Source of the DNA: Lutjanus erythropterus
Taxonomy: Eukaryota; Chordata; Actinopteri; Lutjaniformes; Lutjanidae
DNA length: 64,000 nt
NCBI GenBank assembly: GCA_020091685.1
Contig: CM034608.1
Location: forward strand, 6,483,751 to 6,547,750
Reading direction: 5' to 3'
Positions 45,829 through 57,381 of this stretch are shown piece by piece; position 1 is the first letter of the stretch, and each line of letters starts with the position of its first letter. The position numbers and the translations under genes are program-made. Under the pieces are notes generated by a model. The model ran no database searches and was not told where the DNA came from. It saw only the letters and a list, made by a program, of their open reading frames with translations.

Positions 45829-46487
45829 GGCTAGATGAACACTTAGCTGTGCCCCTGGGCAACAACATTCAAGTGTTCCTCACCCGGACACTGGTCACAT
45901 TGTAGACATCATCGAGGCATGTACCGTATAATTTTTCAGATGAGCAAAATAAAGGGGTCAGGGTTTATTTAATTAAAAATTTTGCTTTGTATTATACTAG
46001 TAATATACTTACATACATGTAATAGATGACTATATACACTATGTCCCACCCCTAGAACTATCTGATGGGTTATACTTCACATCACGAGTAACAGGAATAA
46101 GTACTGAAGGATGTGTCACAGATAGGCAGACATAGAGCTGCTCTGGTGAGCTGAGAGGAGCTGTGTGTCAGAGGAAAGGCAGCAAATATTGCCGAAGTCA
46201 TCTGTTTCCATTACAAGCATGCCCATTTTCCCAGCTGCATCACTGAAAAAGTCACAGTCTGCAACATTTTATTCAATGGAGGTGAAAGCGATGACTTTTA
46301 TATAAGTCGCCCTTCCTCTTTTAAGTCTCTTTGCCCTGTGAAGTCATGTGACGTGGGCTGACCAATGAAGGGAGGGCTTGTCTGCTCTACAACATGTGAT
46401 ACAAGATCTAATCAGATATGAACGTCAGAAACGCTCTGGGCCCCTGGGCAATTGTCATCCTAATAGATAATGGTTAATCTGGCCTAG
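45829..46487. mobile_element. 'cagggctagatgaaca ... ggttaatctggcctag' TIR element
   Basis: The left end is cagggctagatgaacactta with ctgtgcccctgggcaac just inside. The right end reads gggcccctgggcaattgtc and then ggttaatctggcctag. The inverse pairing (cagggc-x-gat-x-aac; gcccctgggcaa on both sides) marks an inverted-repeat element of about 0.66 kb, similar to a fish MITE with 'cagggccggattaacc' ends. Confidence 0.6.
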
Positions 46488-47334
46488 AGCATGTCATAAT
46501 TTAATGTGTCAAATGCCTTTTCAAGGTCCAGCAAACTGCCCCAGCCACTTCACCTTTATCAAATAATGACTTAAGCTGTTCTATAAGAAAGCGGTTTGTC
46601 AGTTGTAGGGCAGGTAATGGTTGAAATTAAAGAAAACATGTGAGCAAATATAAAAGTTCTAAAGAAAAGAGTGCAAGAGCTGTTTTAAAAAAAGGACCGT
46701 GAAAAAAAAAAACTGCTTCACTGATTTGCATTTTGTGCTCCTTGCATGTCACTATCTTTTGTTTCACTGCCTTAAGGTAATCTTTAAATAAGAAAATAAA
46801 CTATGAAATCACGGTGAGCTATTTCACATGCAGTATTCAGAGATTTTCAGGTTAGAGGAAAAGCCCACGGCAAACATCTGGCTTTCTGCGCGTATCTTTA
46901 AAGTTTAAAAGCACGAGGAGTTATTTGAATAAGAACTGCACTCTGTGTTTCTTACGGCAGAGAACGGAGGAGCTGCCTCCGTCTTTGTGCCGCGACCAAA
47001 TGTGAGCTGCATTGTCATTAGAAAGCACTCTCCTGCACTCTCCTCCTCCTCGTCGGAGCACCCCCGGCAGCTGAAGGCGACACGCGGGCCCATCCTTGAC
47101 ATTCCTGTGGATGCTCTGCGTGTCCCCCGGTTCTCGAGGCAAGTTGGAGGAATAGTGGTTGTGAGGAGAAGCGCTGGGTGACATCAGAAGGAATTACTGG
47201 AGGGGAAGAGGAAGAGGCAGAGTGTCACCTTATTATAACCTGACCCTAGGGCACCGGAATCCTACCAGCAAGAGCTCAGGACCTGGTCACTAATGTGATG
47301 TAACACACACACAAACACACACACATGAATCTCT
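46488..47334. other. No recognised gene; GC-rich open segment inside
   Basis: 46945-47181 is GC-rich and open on both strands (plus 78 codons, minus 87 and 65 codons). CpGs are frequent compared with its surroundings. Neither strand gives a domain I recognise, and splice boundaries are not clear. It could be an unrecognised exon or a regulatory CpG patch. Confidence 0.35.
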
Positions 47335-47369
47335 GATCATGAGTGGAAAATCTGGGAGGGCAAAGTGAA

Positions 47370-47460
47370 TAGTTGAGTTGCCCCTCAGCAAGGCACTGAA
47401 CTCCAAGCTGCTCTACTGGAGCTGCTGAGGGGCACTGGAAGGAAGGTTTCCAACTGCTGT
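47370..47460 (+). repeat. 'cccctcagcaaggcactgaa' repeat fragment
   Basis: The segment cccctcagcaaggcactgaa with gctgctgaggggcactgg resembles a fish repeat containing 'gagcaaggcacttaacccc'. Its two ends (cccctcagca, tgctgagggg) are inverse, giving a short stem. Confidence 0.45.
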
Positions 47461-47877
47461 TAATGTACAGTATGTATGAATGTGAAGCAGGACAGTCCAA
47501 CAGAAGCTACTGTAGCAGCAAGCTGTTTTCAGAAAAAAACAAAAAGAAAGGATACATATTTTTCCTCTTACCTGTAATGGTATTTATCCATCTAGACAGC
47601 CGAAGAGATGCCTACCTTCTTTCCAGTATAATGGGACTAAATGGCACTCGGCTTGTGGTGCTAAAAAACACCCAAAATACAACTGAAAAAAAGCAATGTC
47701 TCTTTCCAGAAATCATGACCCACTTCCTCAAGATAATTTGCAGACCTTTTCGTAAGCAGTTTCATGTAGGAACTACTTTCTTTCTAATAAACTACTTCTC
47801 GTCTGCCTTCCTGCATCTTCCTCTGCTGCCTTTTGACTCAAAGGATGAGATAAGTCTACCTCCGAGTTCTGGTCCAG

Positions 47878-48072
47878 TAGCTTTCACACCCAATGCAGAC
47901 CGTGCCCGGGCATGCACAAACCATGCTACAGATTACCTTTTCAAACGGACTCGGGCATGGATCAACGAACCATGCCCCAGTGCAGTACGCAGTGTTCGCA
48001 CTTGTAAAACGAACTGGACTTTTGGTCATGTGTGCTTCGATCCATGCCAGGGTCCATAGAGTGAAAGCCCTC
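47878..48072. mobile_element. Small MITE with 'gctttcac' ends
   Basis: The left end agctttcacacccaatgcag and the right end gagtgaaagccct are inverted. The interior contains paired catgca / catgcc and cgaaccatgcc words. It fits a fish MITE with 'gggctttcacacc ... ggtgtgaaagc' ends. The 198-codon open stretch 47463-48059 runs into this element and ends just before its right edge, so its C-terminal third is repeat-derived. Confidence 0.6.
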
Positions 48073-48249
48073 TTAATGTTATAGTTAGGGATCATACTTG
48101 AGAGACTGGGAATGTTGTCCTGCTGTAAATTGCAGATGATCTACTCAGGAGATGATGATGTGTCACATGACATAGGGTGTATTTTCAAATCTTTACCTAG
48201 GGAAGACCATTGATGTCGACTGCACGCTGGTTTCTTAAGTTACCTGCAA

Positions 48250-48600
48250 CTCAGTTTCCTTAGTAGATACTCTGTACTGTAGCTCAAGTAGATATTTTAA
48301 TGGGAACTCTTACTTCTATGGGCGCCCTGTAGCTCAGGTGGCTGAGCATCAGTGAGCATCAGACTGAGCATCAGCATCAGTCCTCTGAAGCAGCCACTGG
48401 TTTGGAGGTGCTGCAGCCCTTTGCTGCATGTCATCTACTCTTTCTCCATCACTTTTCCTGACTGCTATTAGCTGTCCCTATCAAATTACGGCAAAAGAGA
48501 CTGAAAAATAATCTAAAAAAAAAAAAGAGTTCTTACTTCTACTTGAGTACTTAAAAAATTGAAACACAAAAAACTGTGTCAACCTTGTTTCCGTGGACAG
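48250..48600 (+). repeat. Decayed 'acttgagtac' element split by a SINE
   Basis: Words actgtagctcaagtag and tgggaactcttacttcta left of the SINE, and cttgagtacttaaaaaattg right of it, resemble one half of the hAT-like family at 32958. Weakly supported because it is short and eroded. Confidence 0.35.
48319..48530 (+). mobile_element. tRNA-derived SINE with 11-bp target duplication
   Basis: The head gggcgccctgtagctcaggt carries an A-box-like tRNA start (tagctcaggtggctgagca). The body has ctgcagccctttgctgcatg then tcatctactctttctcc, and the 3' end is ctgaaaaataatctaaaa followed by an A-run. These are the hallmarks of a widespread teleost SINE. The flanks tcttacttcta (48308-48318) and tcttacttcta (48531-48541) are identical, the duplication made on insertion by LINE machinery. 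The head holds a small gagcatcag-type internal expansion at 48345-48385. Transcription would use an internal RNA polymerase III promoter; the B box is not clear. Confidence 0.88.
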
Positions 48601-49599
48601 CATGGACAAAAATGTCCCGAATAAGGACGTTAGCTAAAAATAATAAATGAAAAAGCAGTGCTCCAAGTAGTAAGAGCTGCACAAGGACTTCTGAAAGGTG
48701 AAATTATCCTTGATTATATGAGTGTGGAGCGGGCTTTAAGAATAGAATGACATTCATCGGCCTGGAGAGCGACCGTGAATGAAGAATGGGAGAATCCCTG
48801 GGCGAGAGCGCCAGGTGCAAATCCCTAAAAATACCTGAAAACCCTCCTTTTTCTCTCCTCTCTAATCTCTGGTGCTTTTCCTCAAACAACAATAATTCGT
48901 GACCACTGAATCACACAAATGCACACACATCCACACTCGTGAATGCATGAACACAACACTCATACATGCACATTTCCCTGTCACTTAACTGCGTTTCTTG
49001 CTATTAATCTCACTCCGCATGCTTCATCTTTCCCTCCAGCAGCCGTGTCTGAATGACAACCAGCTCGCGTGCCGTGGTAAGACGGAGGCTTTGAGCCCGC
49101 AGGCCCCCGAGCTTTATCTCTGGTCTGAGAGAAATTCAGGCAGCAGTGCTGATAAACCTGGGCCTTAAAAGCATGCACATGCACACAGACCTACACGCAC
49201 ACACAACTAAGATGTGCACGCTCGTGGCAACATAATGGAATAAATTCACCGTGGCTGTGCTGGCTGGAATTATAAAGTAACATCCGTGGCTGAGTGCATG
49301 GCTACAACGGAAAGATAATAACATGTTTTCTTCTTCTTCTTCTCTGCTGGTGATGTACGATCACGTTGGGGACTCGCTGAGGGCTGCGAAAGGGCCACGG
49401 CACGTTTGTTTGACAACACTGTTTTATTTTCATTAGTCTGTCAAAGCTGAAGAGGACTCCGGACATGTGTTCACACTCACACAGAATACCAACAACAGAC
49501 ACTCATTTCCGTAAAGTAAACTGTGTGTGCACATTTGACATGATGATGAATTGCATATGAAATATTCCAGTTCACCAGTAGCTGTCAGATGGAGTACAC
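48601..49599. other. No gene seen
   Basis: No recognised repeat or exon; a (CTT)n tract lies at 49329-49342. Confidence 0.4.
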
Positions 49600-50822
49600 C
49601 ATTAGAATAAAAGGCGCTGACTAGAACCATAAAGTGTTCTTCAGCTTGCCCAACCCTTTTTTGGTTCCTGATAGAACCTTTTCTTAAAGTTCCACCATTT
49701 CAGGGTTCTACCAAGAACTTTACATGATGGGTCATACCTAGAGCCATCGGTTAAAGGTTTCACCCATAACCCCCTATGAGAAGTCCTACAGAGAACCTTT
49801 CTATGTTCTATGCTCCACCCAGAACCCGCTTGGGGGGGCTCTGTCCAGAACCTGTCCACCCTCTAAGGGTGTTAACAAGAGCCCACCCAGGGGGTTCTAC
49901 TGCAAACCTCTTTATATTACAAGGGTTTTTCTCTTGAACCCAATCAGGAGGTCATTGACAAACCTCTCAGGGGATTGAATCCAGAACTTTTTCACCTTCT
50001 AAGGGTGCCAACAAGAACCCACCCAGTGGGTTCAACTAAAAGCCTCTTTATATTATGTTAAGAAGAACCCTTTACAAAAGAGTTCTTTATGACTTTCAAC
50101 AATCGTCTATGAATTCTTTCTTTCAAAAGAGGCTCTTTGACTGAAAAAGGTTCCTAATGGAAACTTCCATTAGGTTCCTGATGGAACCTTTTTTTCTTAC
50201 AAAGAACCTTTGACGAACCTCTCGGGATTATATGCAGAACCTTTACAGCTTCTAATAGTGCTAACAAGATTTTTTTCTATTTTTTTTATATGGTACAAAG
50301 AATCCTTGACAAACCCATGAATTTAGAGTTCTTCTAAAATTTCAACAATCCTCAAAGAATCTTTAAAAAGGGGGTTGTTAATGGAACCTTTTGTTGTACA
50401 AAGAACCCTTGACGAACCTCTCCAGGGGTTTATACCGAATCTTACCACCTCCTAAGGGTGCTAACAAGAATCCACACAGGGGGTTCTACCAAGAGCTTTT
50501 TTTTATTACAAGGGTTTTATCTAGAACCCACCCAGATGGTTCCACCAAGAACCCTTTTATACTCAAAGTGTCCTACCTAGAACCCACCCAGGGGTTTCTG
50601 CTAAGAAACTTTTTATATTATGGTACAAGGTGTCCTCGACAAACCCTGCAAGAATTTTAACAATCCTCAAAGAACTCTTTCTTCCAAAGTGGTTCTTTGG
50701 ATGAAAATGATTCTTAATAGAACCTTTAGTCTTACAAAGAATCCTTGACAAATTTCTACTTCCAAAAAAGGGTTCTTGAGAAGAAAATGGTTCTGTATAG
50801 AACCTCAGCTCTCCTCAGGAGT
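49600..50822 (+). repeat. GGTTCTA element, copy 3 (longest)
   Basis: Same composition and orientation as copies 1 and 2. Repeated aacccacccagggggttcta-type words and tacaaagaacccttgac words appear at several places (50070, 50390, 50740), with an inverted-type start and an end at aacctcagctctcctcagg. The increased length comes from extra internal units. Confidence 0.85.
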
Positions 50823-51829
50823 GTAAAATTCACATTCTGTCCACTCATGCTTTAACACCACGGTGTCCACGGTGGAGTCCACATGAATTGTTGCACAGAA
50901 ATGAGAAAAGGGAAAGTTGCGTTTAGAAAGAAAATGGCAGCTGCTCTCATTTCTTCCGCAAGCATCACATGTCATCAACCCGACGGAATATCTGTCTGCA
51001 CCCAAAGCAAGGAGTCAGGAGGAATTACAACACCAGAGCTGTCTTTTCTGCCTCCACATATCCTGGGGTGCATGTAGGTAATTGCAACTCTAGCTCCTGC
51101 TTTTATGTGAGTAATAAGTAATTTCCGACCTTCTCCTGCTCTCTGACTCTTAAGACGCGGTTATGAGGGATACGGCAGCTCCTCATCATTAGTCTTCGTC
51201 TGACGGAAATGGAGCAGACTCCGCGGGTTCGGAGAGGACCCAGCGGACGGCGGGACCGGCCAACACCAGCAGGATGTGGAGCCCGGTTCACGAGGTGTTG
51301 CTGGACGGGGACAACAGGCTTCTGCTCATGAGGTCACTCCCACCGCCCCCTCCTTCATCACCGCCGTGTTCTCAGCGGTCAGGCACGGAGAACTTGGCGA
51401 TGGGTTTGTGGTTACAAGTGGTCCTGGTTTTGGAGAATGGTGCATACATGACTTTTCCACCTTGCTGGTATTTCATGATTAAGCTGAAATGTTCCCTTGA
51501 GGGAAGAGAGAGGAGAGGAGCACAGGGTGGAAGTAATGGATTACAACCACTCGAATTACTGTAATTAAGTCATTTTTGGGGGTTCTTGTACTTTTATGAG
51601 TATTTTTTTTCAAGTCTGTAATTTACGTACTTAAGTATGCAAGTAGGCAAATAAATGTAATTAATATCCAGAGCTTTTATCTGCATTAAAGTTAAATGGG
51701 CCATTGAAACCATGACATATGGAAGGAAAAAATGCTGCAGCAGGCACAGGTTTGCAGAGGTTTGAGCATGCCCACAAACCTGAACAGTGCCGGAGTTAAG
51801 AGTAATTTAGTCTGAAGAGTTGAAGAAAC
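50823..51829. other. No recognised gene; CpG-dense patch
   Basis: 51150-51420 is GC-rich with clustered CpG (gacgcggttatg, gactccgcgggttcgg, gcggacggcgggaccgg), against an AT-rich background. A plus-strand frame at 51274-51564 opens MWSPVHEVLLDGDNRLLLMR, but I recognise no domain and see no proven splice site. It could be a promoter or untranslated first exon. Confidence 0.35.
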
Positions 51830-52340
51830 ACACTGTAAAAAAATAGTTGAGACAATTTAAAATTTCAAGACAATCCACTGCATTAATTTTGAGTTCTGAG
51901 CCCAACTCAGGCTTTTAAGTTTTGAAATAAACTTCTGTTTAAAAGTTTTGCTGATCTGTAATCTTTAGTTGAAATAATTTACTTTTCTTCTTAAGATAAA
52001 CTTGAATCTTTGAATTTTAGAAACTAAAAAATGAGATGAGTCACAATGACCTGATGTCTTTTAGTGCCTGAAATATTAAATAGTTTTAATCGTAAATAAT
52101 AAAATTTTAACTTTCACTTCAATGAATTAACTCAATATTTTTTTAAATATGATATTTTGAGTTTCTAAAATTCAAAGCTTGAAGTTTATCTAAAGAAGAA
52201 AAGTGAATTTTCTCAACAAAAGATCAGTATTTTTAGTTAGTTTAGTTTATTTTTTAGTTCTTTCAACTTTTGTCATTGAAATGTTTGTTTGTTTTTGCTA
52301 GTAGTTGAGTAATATTTCAATAATATAACAATACTTCTGA
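51830..52340. mobile_element. Palindromic MITE ('cactgtaaaaaaatagttga')
   Basis: Starts acactgtaaaaaaatagttg, the common start of a teleost MITE. Long interior arms pair: 51992-52046 (acttttcttcttaagataaa ... gaattttagaaact) with 52150-52210 (agtttctaaaattc ... tttatctaaagaagaaaagt) at roughly 88% by eye. Confidence 0.7.
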
Positions 52341-52400
52341 ATTCAGATTTTCAGTACTGCTTATCTTGTATTCACTTTGCGGGTTTGTAATTCTGTTTCA

Positions 52401-52760
52401 CAGTCCCTCCAGGATTTCATGGGCTTTTTGGGGGGATTGTTTCTAATAAGTTGTGAGGCATGTTGCAAAGATTTTAGGTGCTTTTTTACAATTAAAGTGC
52501 TGGAGCAAGTGAAAATAAAAAAAATAAAAAAAACACAAAAAACTTTTATTTCTTCTATAATTCATTAAAAATCAAAGGTAACTTATCCCAGGAGAGCAAA
52601 ACTGCAAAATATTAAAAAATAATACTACATTGAGTCAGTTCATTGAGATGTACAGACATGCTCATGGGGAGCCACGATGATTGGTCAGATTTGCAGAAAA
52701 GTTGCATTGATCGGACAAAACTGAAAGGTTGTGCAGAATTTACCTGAACAACACAGCCAC
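52401..52760 (+). mobile_element. Second, shorter copy of the 'cagtccctccagga' hAT-like family
   Basis: The left end cagtccctccaggatttcat matches 35542. Shared words include ttgtgtaattcattaaaaatc / ataattcattaaaaatcaaa, cattgagtcagttca versus cattgagttggttca, and gattggtcagatttgcag versus gattggtcagagttg. The interior with the zinc-finger coding part is missing, so this is a deleted copy. Confidence 0.55.
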
Positions 52761-54812
52761 ACACTGATGCAGTAATGTAACTATTGTAACTGAACAGGAT
52801 TCAATAATCAGAGCATGTGAAATATAATCATTTCTGCCTAAAATTAAGTTCCCTTGCAACAACAGAGCTGCTGCTTTCATCTCATATACATATATATCTT
52901 TCAAGTAACTTAAGTTCCTAACAGGATGTGATTTGAAACAGCCTGTGCTGTTTAATTAGTCTTGATATGAATTAACATCAATAAGCTGCAGGTGCGACTG
53001 TGCAGTGTGAAAGAAGGTGATGCTGTCTTCTAATCAGCTGTGTTCAGTTTGGTGAAGGTCTTCTGGGGACTATAGTCTTAAAACAGCAGTCTGTGTGACA
53101 TGCAAATGATTTCAAAGCGTCCTTCCTCTAACATCCATCCGTCGATCTGAGCACATAAGTCAGACTTCATCCCTGACTTTCAGGCTGGAAATATTTTAGC
53201 TGTGGCCCGATATCAACATACTTCCTGTATATTGATTGTTTGAGATCTGTTCACATCTCAACTGCTGTAAGTCAGAACAACTGGATTGACCTTCTGATAT
53301 AAAATAATAAAGACAGACCAGATGGTATGTTTGCTCTCCAGTAATACACCATGTTTAAAATGTGTTTTCTTTCATTTTTATGTAATTTACCTTCAGAAAT
53401 AGCATTTTTTTTTTATGTGGGTAACATCTGCCACAGCCAGAATAACACTGTGTCTGGAATATAGTCTGTTAATATCACTCAGCCCTGAGGCTCAGAGGTA
53501 TAGAAGATTTAAAATGCCTTGATAAAAACAAATCAAACAAAGAAATACAGTGAAATGCAATACAAATTGTTTTGTGTTTACTTTTCATGCACACATTTAG
53601 TATGTCAATTAAATTAACACTGATTAGCTCACATTTAAGTGCTATATATTACTAAAATTAGTATTAGTTAGCTTGTGTTAGCTCACAGGACACCTGATAT
53701 TCTTACCCTGAGACTCAGGAATAATCTTTATTTATTTATATTTATTTATTTACTTACTTACTTATTAGCTTACTCATGTATTTTAGTGCACTAACATTAG
53801 GCTGATGAGCTGAGTGTCATTCCTCAGTTTATTATCTCACATGACTCTGATTGTAAGCTGCAGCAACAACACATGGCGAGCAGACCTGCAGCTGATGAGC
53901 CATTCGTCATAATCTTTGGCTATAATAACTTCACTCACGGCCCAAACAAAATATTTCCTAAATGGCACGTCTGCGGTGTCAGAATAAAAGATGCTGGGTC
54001 GACCACATCAAGCTAGCTTTGTAGCTAAGGGAGGTTGATTTGATTGGCGTTCGCTGGATATTTTGTGTTTGTTTGCCTGCCACACGTGTTTGTGTCTTGC
54101 TTGACTTAATCATTCACTTGATTGTTTTGTTTTTTTGTTTTGTTTTATTTTGGCATGTGTAATGCATCCCATCTTAAAAAAAAAAAAGAAAAAGCTCCCT
54201 TGCACCTCCTCATGAAAAATAATGACAGTGCTTTGCATTTTGTTTTGGCAGGTTTAACAAAAGCACTTGAATATTTATTTAATTATAACATCCTAAATAT
54301 AAATATATAATGTATGTATCTGACTTTATGTATTTGTTTTTATTATAGGCATTTTAAACCTTCTACACATAAGAAAGTACAAGAATGATAACAGAATAAT
54401 AATCCTGTTAACATTTCAAGTTCAGTCTGGGTGGTACCACTAATGCCTGCTTTGTCATGTCCATGTGAAATTTGTAGCTAATAAAGACAGACAAGAAAAA
54501 CACTCCAGCGGACAATTTTATGAATATGGCGAGACACAAATTAACTTTGTGCTCAGTCTGAAAGCACCTCACGGAGCAGAGACTTCAGTCAAAAAGCACA
54601 AATGATTTTTAACATTATGTTTATTCTTTTTTTCTGCTTTGCAAATTGTTTAATAGTCCTTGTTAAAAAAGAAAAAAAAAACTCTGCAGTAATTTTCCTG
54701 TCCAACATGCTGCTTTAGATTCTGTGCAGACAAAAGGAAAGTCCTTTGTCTCGTTTAAGCTCTGTGTTATACAGTAACATATTACACAGACAGAATATGT
54801 CTCATTCCTACA
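52761..54812. other. Repeat-poor stretch, no exon recognised
   Basis: AT-rich and mostly single-copy. An ATTT/ACTT tract lies at 53727-53770 and an A-run at 54175. Segments 52960-53110 and 53800-53960 have a mixed, non-repetitive composition and are places to look for conserved noncoding sequence. Confidence 0.4.
53727..53770 (+). repeat. (TTTA)n/(CTTA)n tract
   Basis: Tandem tttatttatt and acttacttactt tetranucleotides. Confidence 0.85.
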
Positions 54813-55735
54813 CTCTTAGATGTTAAAGTTCCAAAAGGGTTCTTCCTGAAGGGCTGAGGTTCTACGCTGAACCATTTGCTTCTGAAAAAACATTTTTTGA
54901 AGAAAAGGTTTGTCAAGGATTCTTTATAATCAGACTAATTGTTCCTAGAACCTGTTTTGGAAGAAGTAGTTCTTCATGGGTTGTTGAAATCCTTGAAGAA
55001 AATTTCAAAGAGGCTTTGTAGCGTAATTTAAAATGGTTCATAGTAGAACCCCCTGGGGGGGTTTGAATATAGAAAGGTTCTCGGCAGAATCTCTTAGGTG
55101 GGTGCTAGATGGAACATTTGGAATATAAAAGGGTTTTGTGTAGAACCTCCTGAGTGGGATCCACATAAAACCCTTAAAATACAAAAGGGTTTTCAGTAGA
55201 ACCTCTTGAATGGGTTCTAGATAAAACCCTTGGACTGTTAAAGGGGTTTTGGTAGGACCCCCTACATGGGTTCTAGATAAAACCTTTGGAATACAAAAAG
55301 GTTTTAAAGAATCCGTTGGGTTGGTTCAAAATAAAACCCTTGGAATACAAAAGGGTTTTCAGTAGAACCTCTTGGGCAGGTTCTAGATGAAACCTTTGGC
55401 ATACAAAAGGGTTTTTGGTAGAACCCCCTGGATGGGTTCTAGATTAAACCTCTGGAATACAAAAAGGCTCTCGGTAGAACCCCCTGTGTGGGTTCTTGTT
55501 AGCACCCTTAGAAGGTGGAAAGGTTTTGGATACAACCCCCCAAGGGTTCTAGGTGGAACAATTGCACCATAGAAGTGTAGAACCTTTCAGAGTAGGTTGT
55601 GAGTGAAACCTTTCATAGAACCTGCCGTGTCGGCTTCTAGGTAGAAGTCTTTGAAATGGTTTCAAGTAGAGCCAAGCACAACATGGGTTCTCCTACAGGG
55701 ATAAGCCAAAGAACCCTTTATTGTTCTAAATTATC
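54813..55735 (-). repeat. GGTTCTA element, copy 4 (reverse orientation)
   Basis: Begins cactcttagatgttaaagtt and ccaaaagggttcttcctgaa, the reverse complement of the right end of copy 1. It ends caaagaaccctttattgtt, the reverse complement of copy 1's start. Internal units beginning ggaatacaaaagggtttt repeat every 54-56 bp (55288, 55342, 55398), the cleanest period in the window. Confidence 0.88.
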
Positions 55736-56089
55736 TGACATTCTCGTCCTGCTCTACGATGACATTTTAGCACAAAGCAGGTTGTCACTTCACTCCACTC
55801 ACAGACTGTCACATTTCTATCCTGATGATCTTTTTTAACTACATAAATGCTGTAAACAAACAAGCTTTTGTCCTCTAAGTGAAAACATACAGTAGCATAA
55901 AACAAAGGCAGAATTCCAATCTGCACAAAAGTCAATACAAGAGGGGCTCAGACTCTGAATAAAACATACGAGTGAGAAAAACAATGTCGGCTCGTGACAG
56001 CAGTCACTGAAAAGTAAACAAAGGAAATAATTCTTCTCTTTTTTTGGAATATGTTTTGTCAGATGACATTGTCACGAAATGTCAAAAAA

Positions 56090-56440
56090 CACAGCGACTC
56101 AGACAACAATCAAATCCCTCAGCATGTGCCACAGAAACCCATTTCCCTAATTAGTTATCAGCCAATAAAACAGCAGCGAGATCGAAGAGCAAGAAACATG
56201 AAGAGCCGGGGCATTTTTTATGATAACAGCTATTGTGAGAGACAGTTATACGAGACAAAGAAGAATAACACGTCTGTAGTGTATTCAAAGGTCCCCAGGA
56301 GTGTCCAATTAGACAAATATGAAGCTGAGCACGTTTAGAGGTAACAGTCTGTGACACTCAGCCACCTTCTATCTTGTGAAAATGGGAGAAAAGGTGTGAA
56401 ACAAACAGCCAATTAATTTAATTGGATCTTTTACACTGTC
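56090..56440 (+). promoter_or_regulatory. Candidate conserved noncoding / homeobox-site cluster
   Basis: Repeat-free sequence with several TAAT-core sites (ccctaattagttatcag, cagccaattaatttaattgg) and an exact 8-bp inverted pair ccaattaa/ttaattgg at 56409-56425. This composition is typical of teleost developmental enhancers, but conservation cannot be seen from a single sequence. The 95-codon open stretch 56051-56338 has no recognised domain. Confidence 0.25.
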
Positions 56441-56924
56441 TGGTGCAAAAGGCCTAATTTATCTTTTTTCAGGTTTTTATCTTAAATGCAAAGGTGAAAA
56501 TCAAATTTTTGTAACCACAGTGGTGTTTAATTAACAAATTAAAGCCATTATTCTGCAATCGACTTTAATATTAACAGTGCAACAACTCTTGGCTGATGAA
56601 CATGAATGTTCTGTCAGATTTATTTTATCCTTTTAGTCACTCATGCGTATTTGCATGGTTCGTGTTCTCTGGGTTCCATTGTTTCAGCCAAACGCAAATA
56701 AAATAGAATTTATTTTCTCTCCTGCAGCATACTCGACTGCAAACCATAAAAATCTCAGAGCTCATGTTTCATTTACAAGTAACGTGTTTATTTGCTTAAA
56801 AGTTATTCATAGATCTAGACTCTTAATTTTGCCCTCAAAGTTAACCAGATTGATGCATTTAACTTTAAAATGTACAGATTTTTTTTTTTTTTTCGAGCAG
56901 GTTGGTAGCAGGTTTGTTGAGCTA

Positions 56925-57257
56925 TGATTATCAGCTGTGGCACAGCTGTTTCAAAGCTGTTACATCAGTGATGTGACCGGTCAGATCACCACACCTGCTG
57001 AACCAAAAAACATCTAATCAAGCCAAACCAAAGTTGTGAAATACATGGAGCTGCGCCTCTCTCTCAAGATTTGAGCAATGATATGCAAAGACAGGGTCAG
57101 TTTTCTGTGATACATTATTGAAATAAGCTATGTTTCTACCTGAAATACCAAGAGTTACTTTTTAAGAAACTAAAAGTCCGTTGTCTGTTTCCACAGACCT
57201 TTCCTAAAGACCTGAGGATTAAGCAAATTAGTCCGCTGAAGTATGACAAAGCAATGC
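56925..57257 (+). repeat. 0.3-kb direct duplication, copy 1
   Basis: Runs tggcacagctgtttcaaagc ... tcagtgatgtgacc ... gtgaaatacatggagctgcg ... tagtccgctgaagtatgaca, and matches 57888-58210 at roughly 88% by eye over about 310 bp, same orientation, 963 bp apart. Confidence 0.9.
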
Positions 57258-57381
57258 CAAGCCCCCCCTAGATGGTCTGTATTAAAGAGTCTGGGTATTA
57301 TTTTGATTTGACCCCGTAGATTGTTGGAGGTAGATGCTGTGTGGGTAATTGCACTGCACGTAGCTGTTTCTTTACTTAAGA

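Noticed and set aside
47463-48059. Longest open frame in the window (198 codons)
   Set aside because: The C-terminal third lies inside a MITE with gctttcac ends, no domain or splice structure is visible, and the N-terminal part is low in recognisable features.
48319-48400. Possible tRNA gene
   Set aside because: The tRNA-like head belongs to a SINE with poly(A) end and target duplication; it lacks a complete cloverleaf.
55387-55572. 61-codon frame with repeated RTPWMGSRLN-like words
   Set aside because: Translation of the GGTTCTA repeat units.
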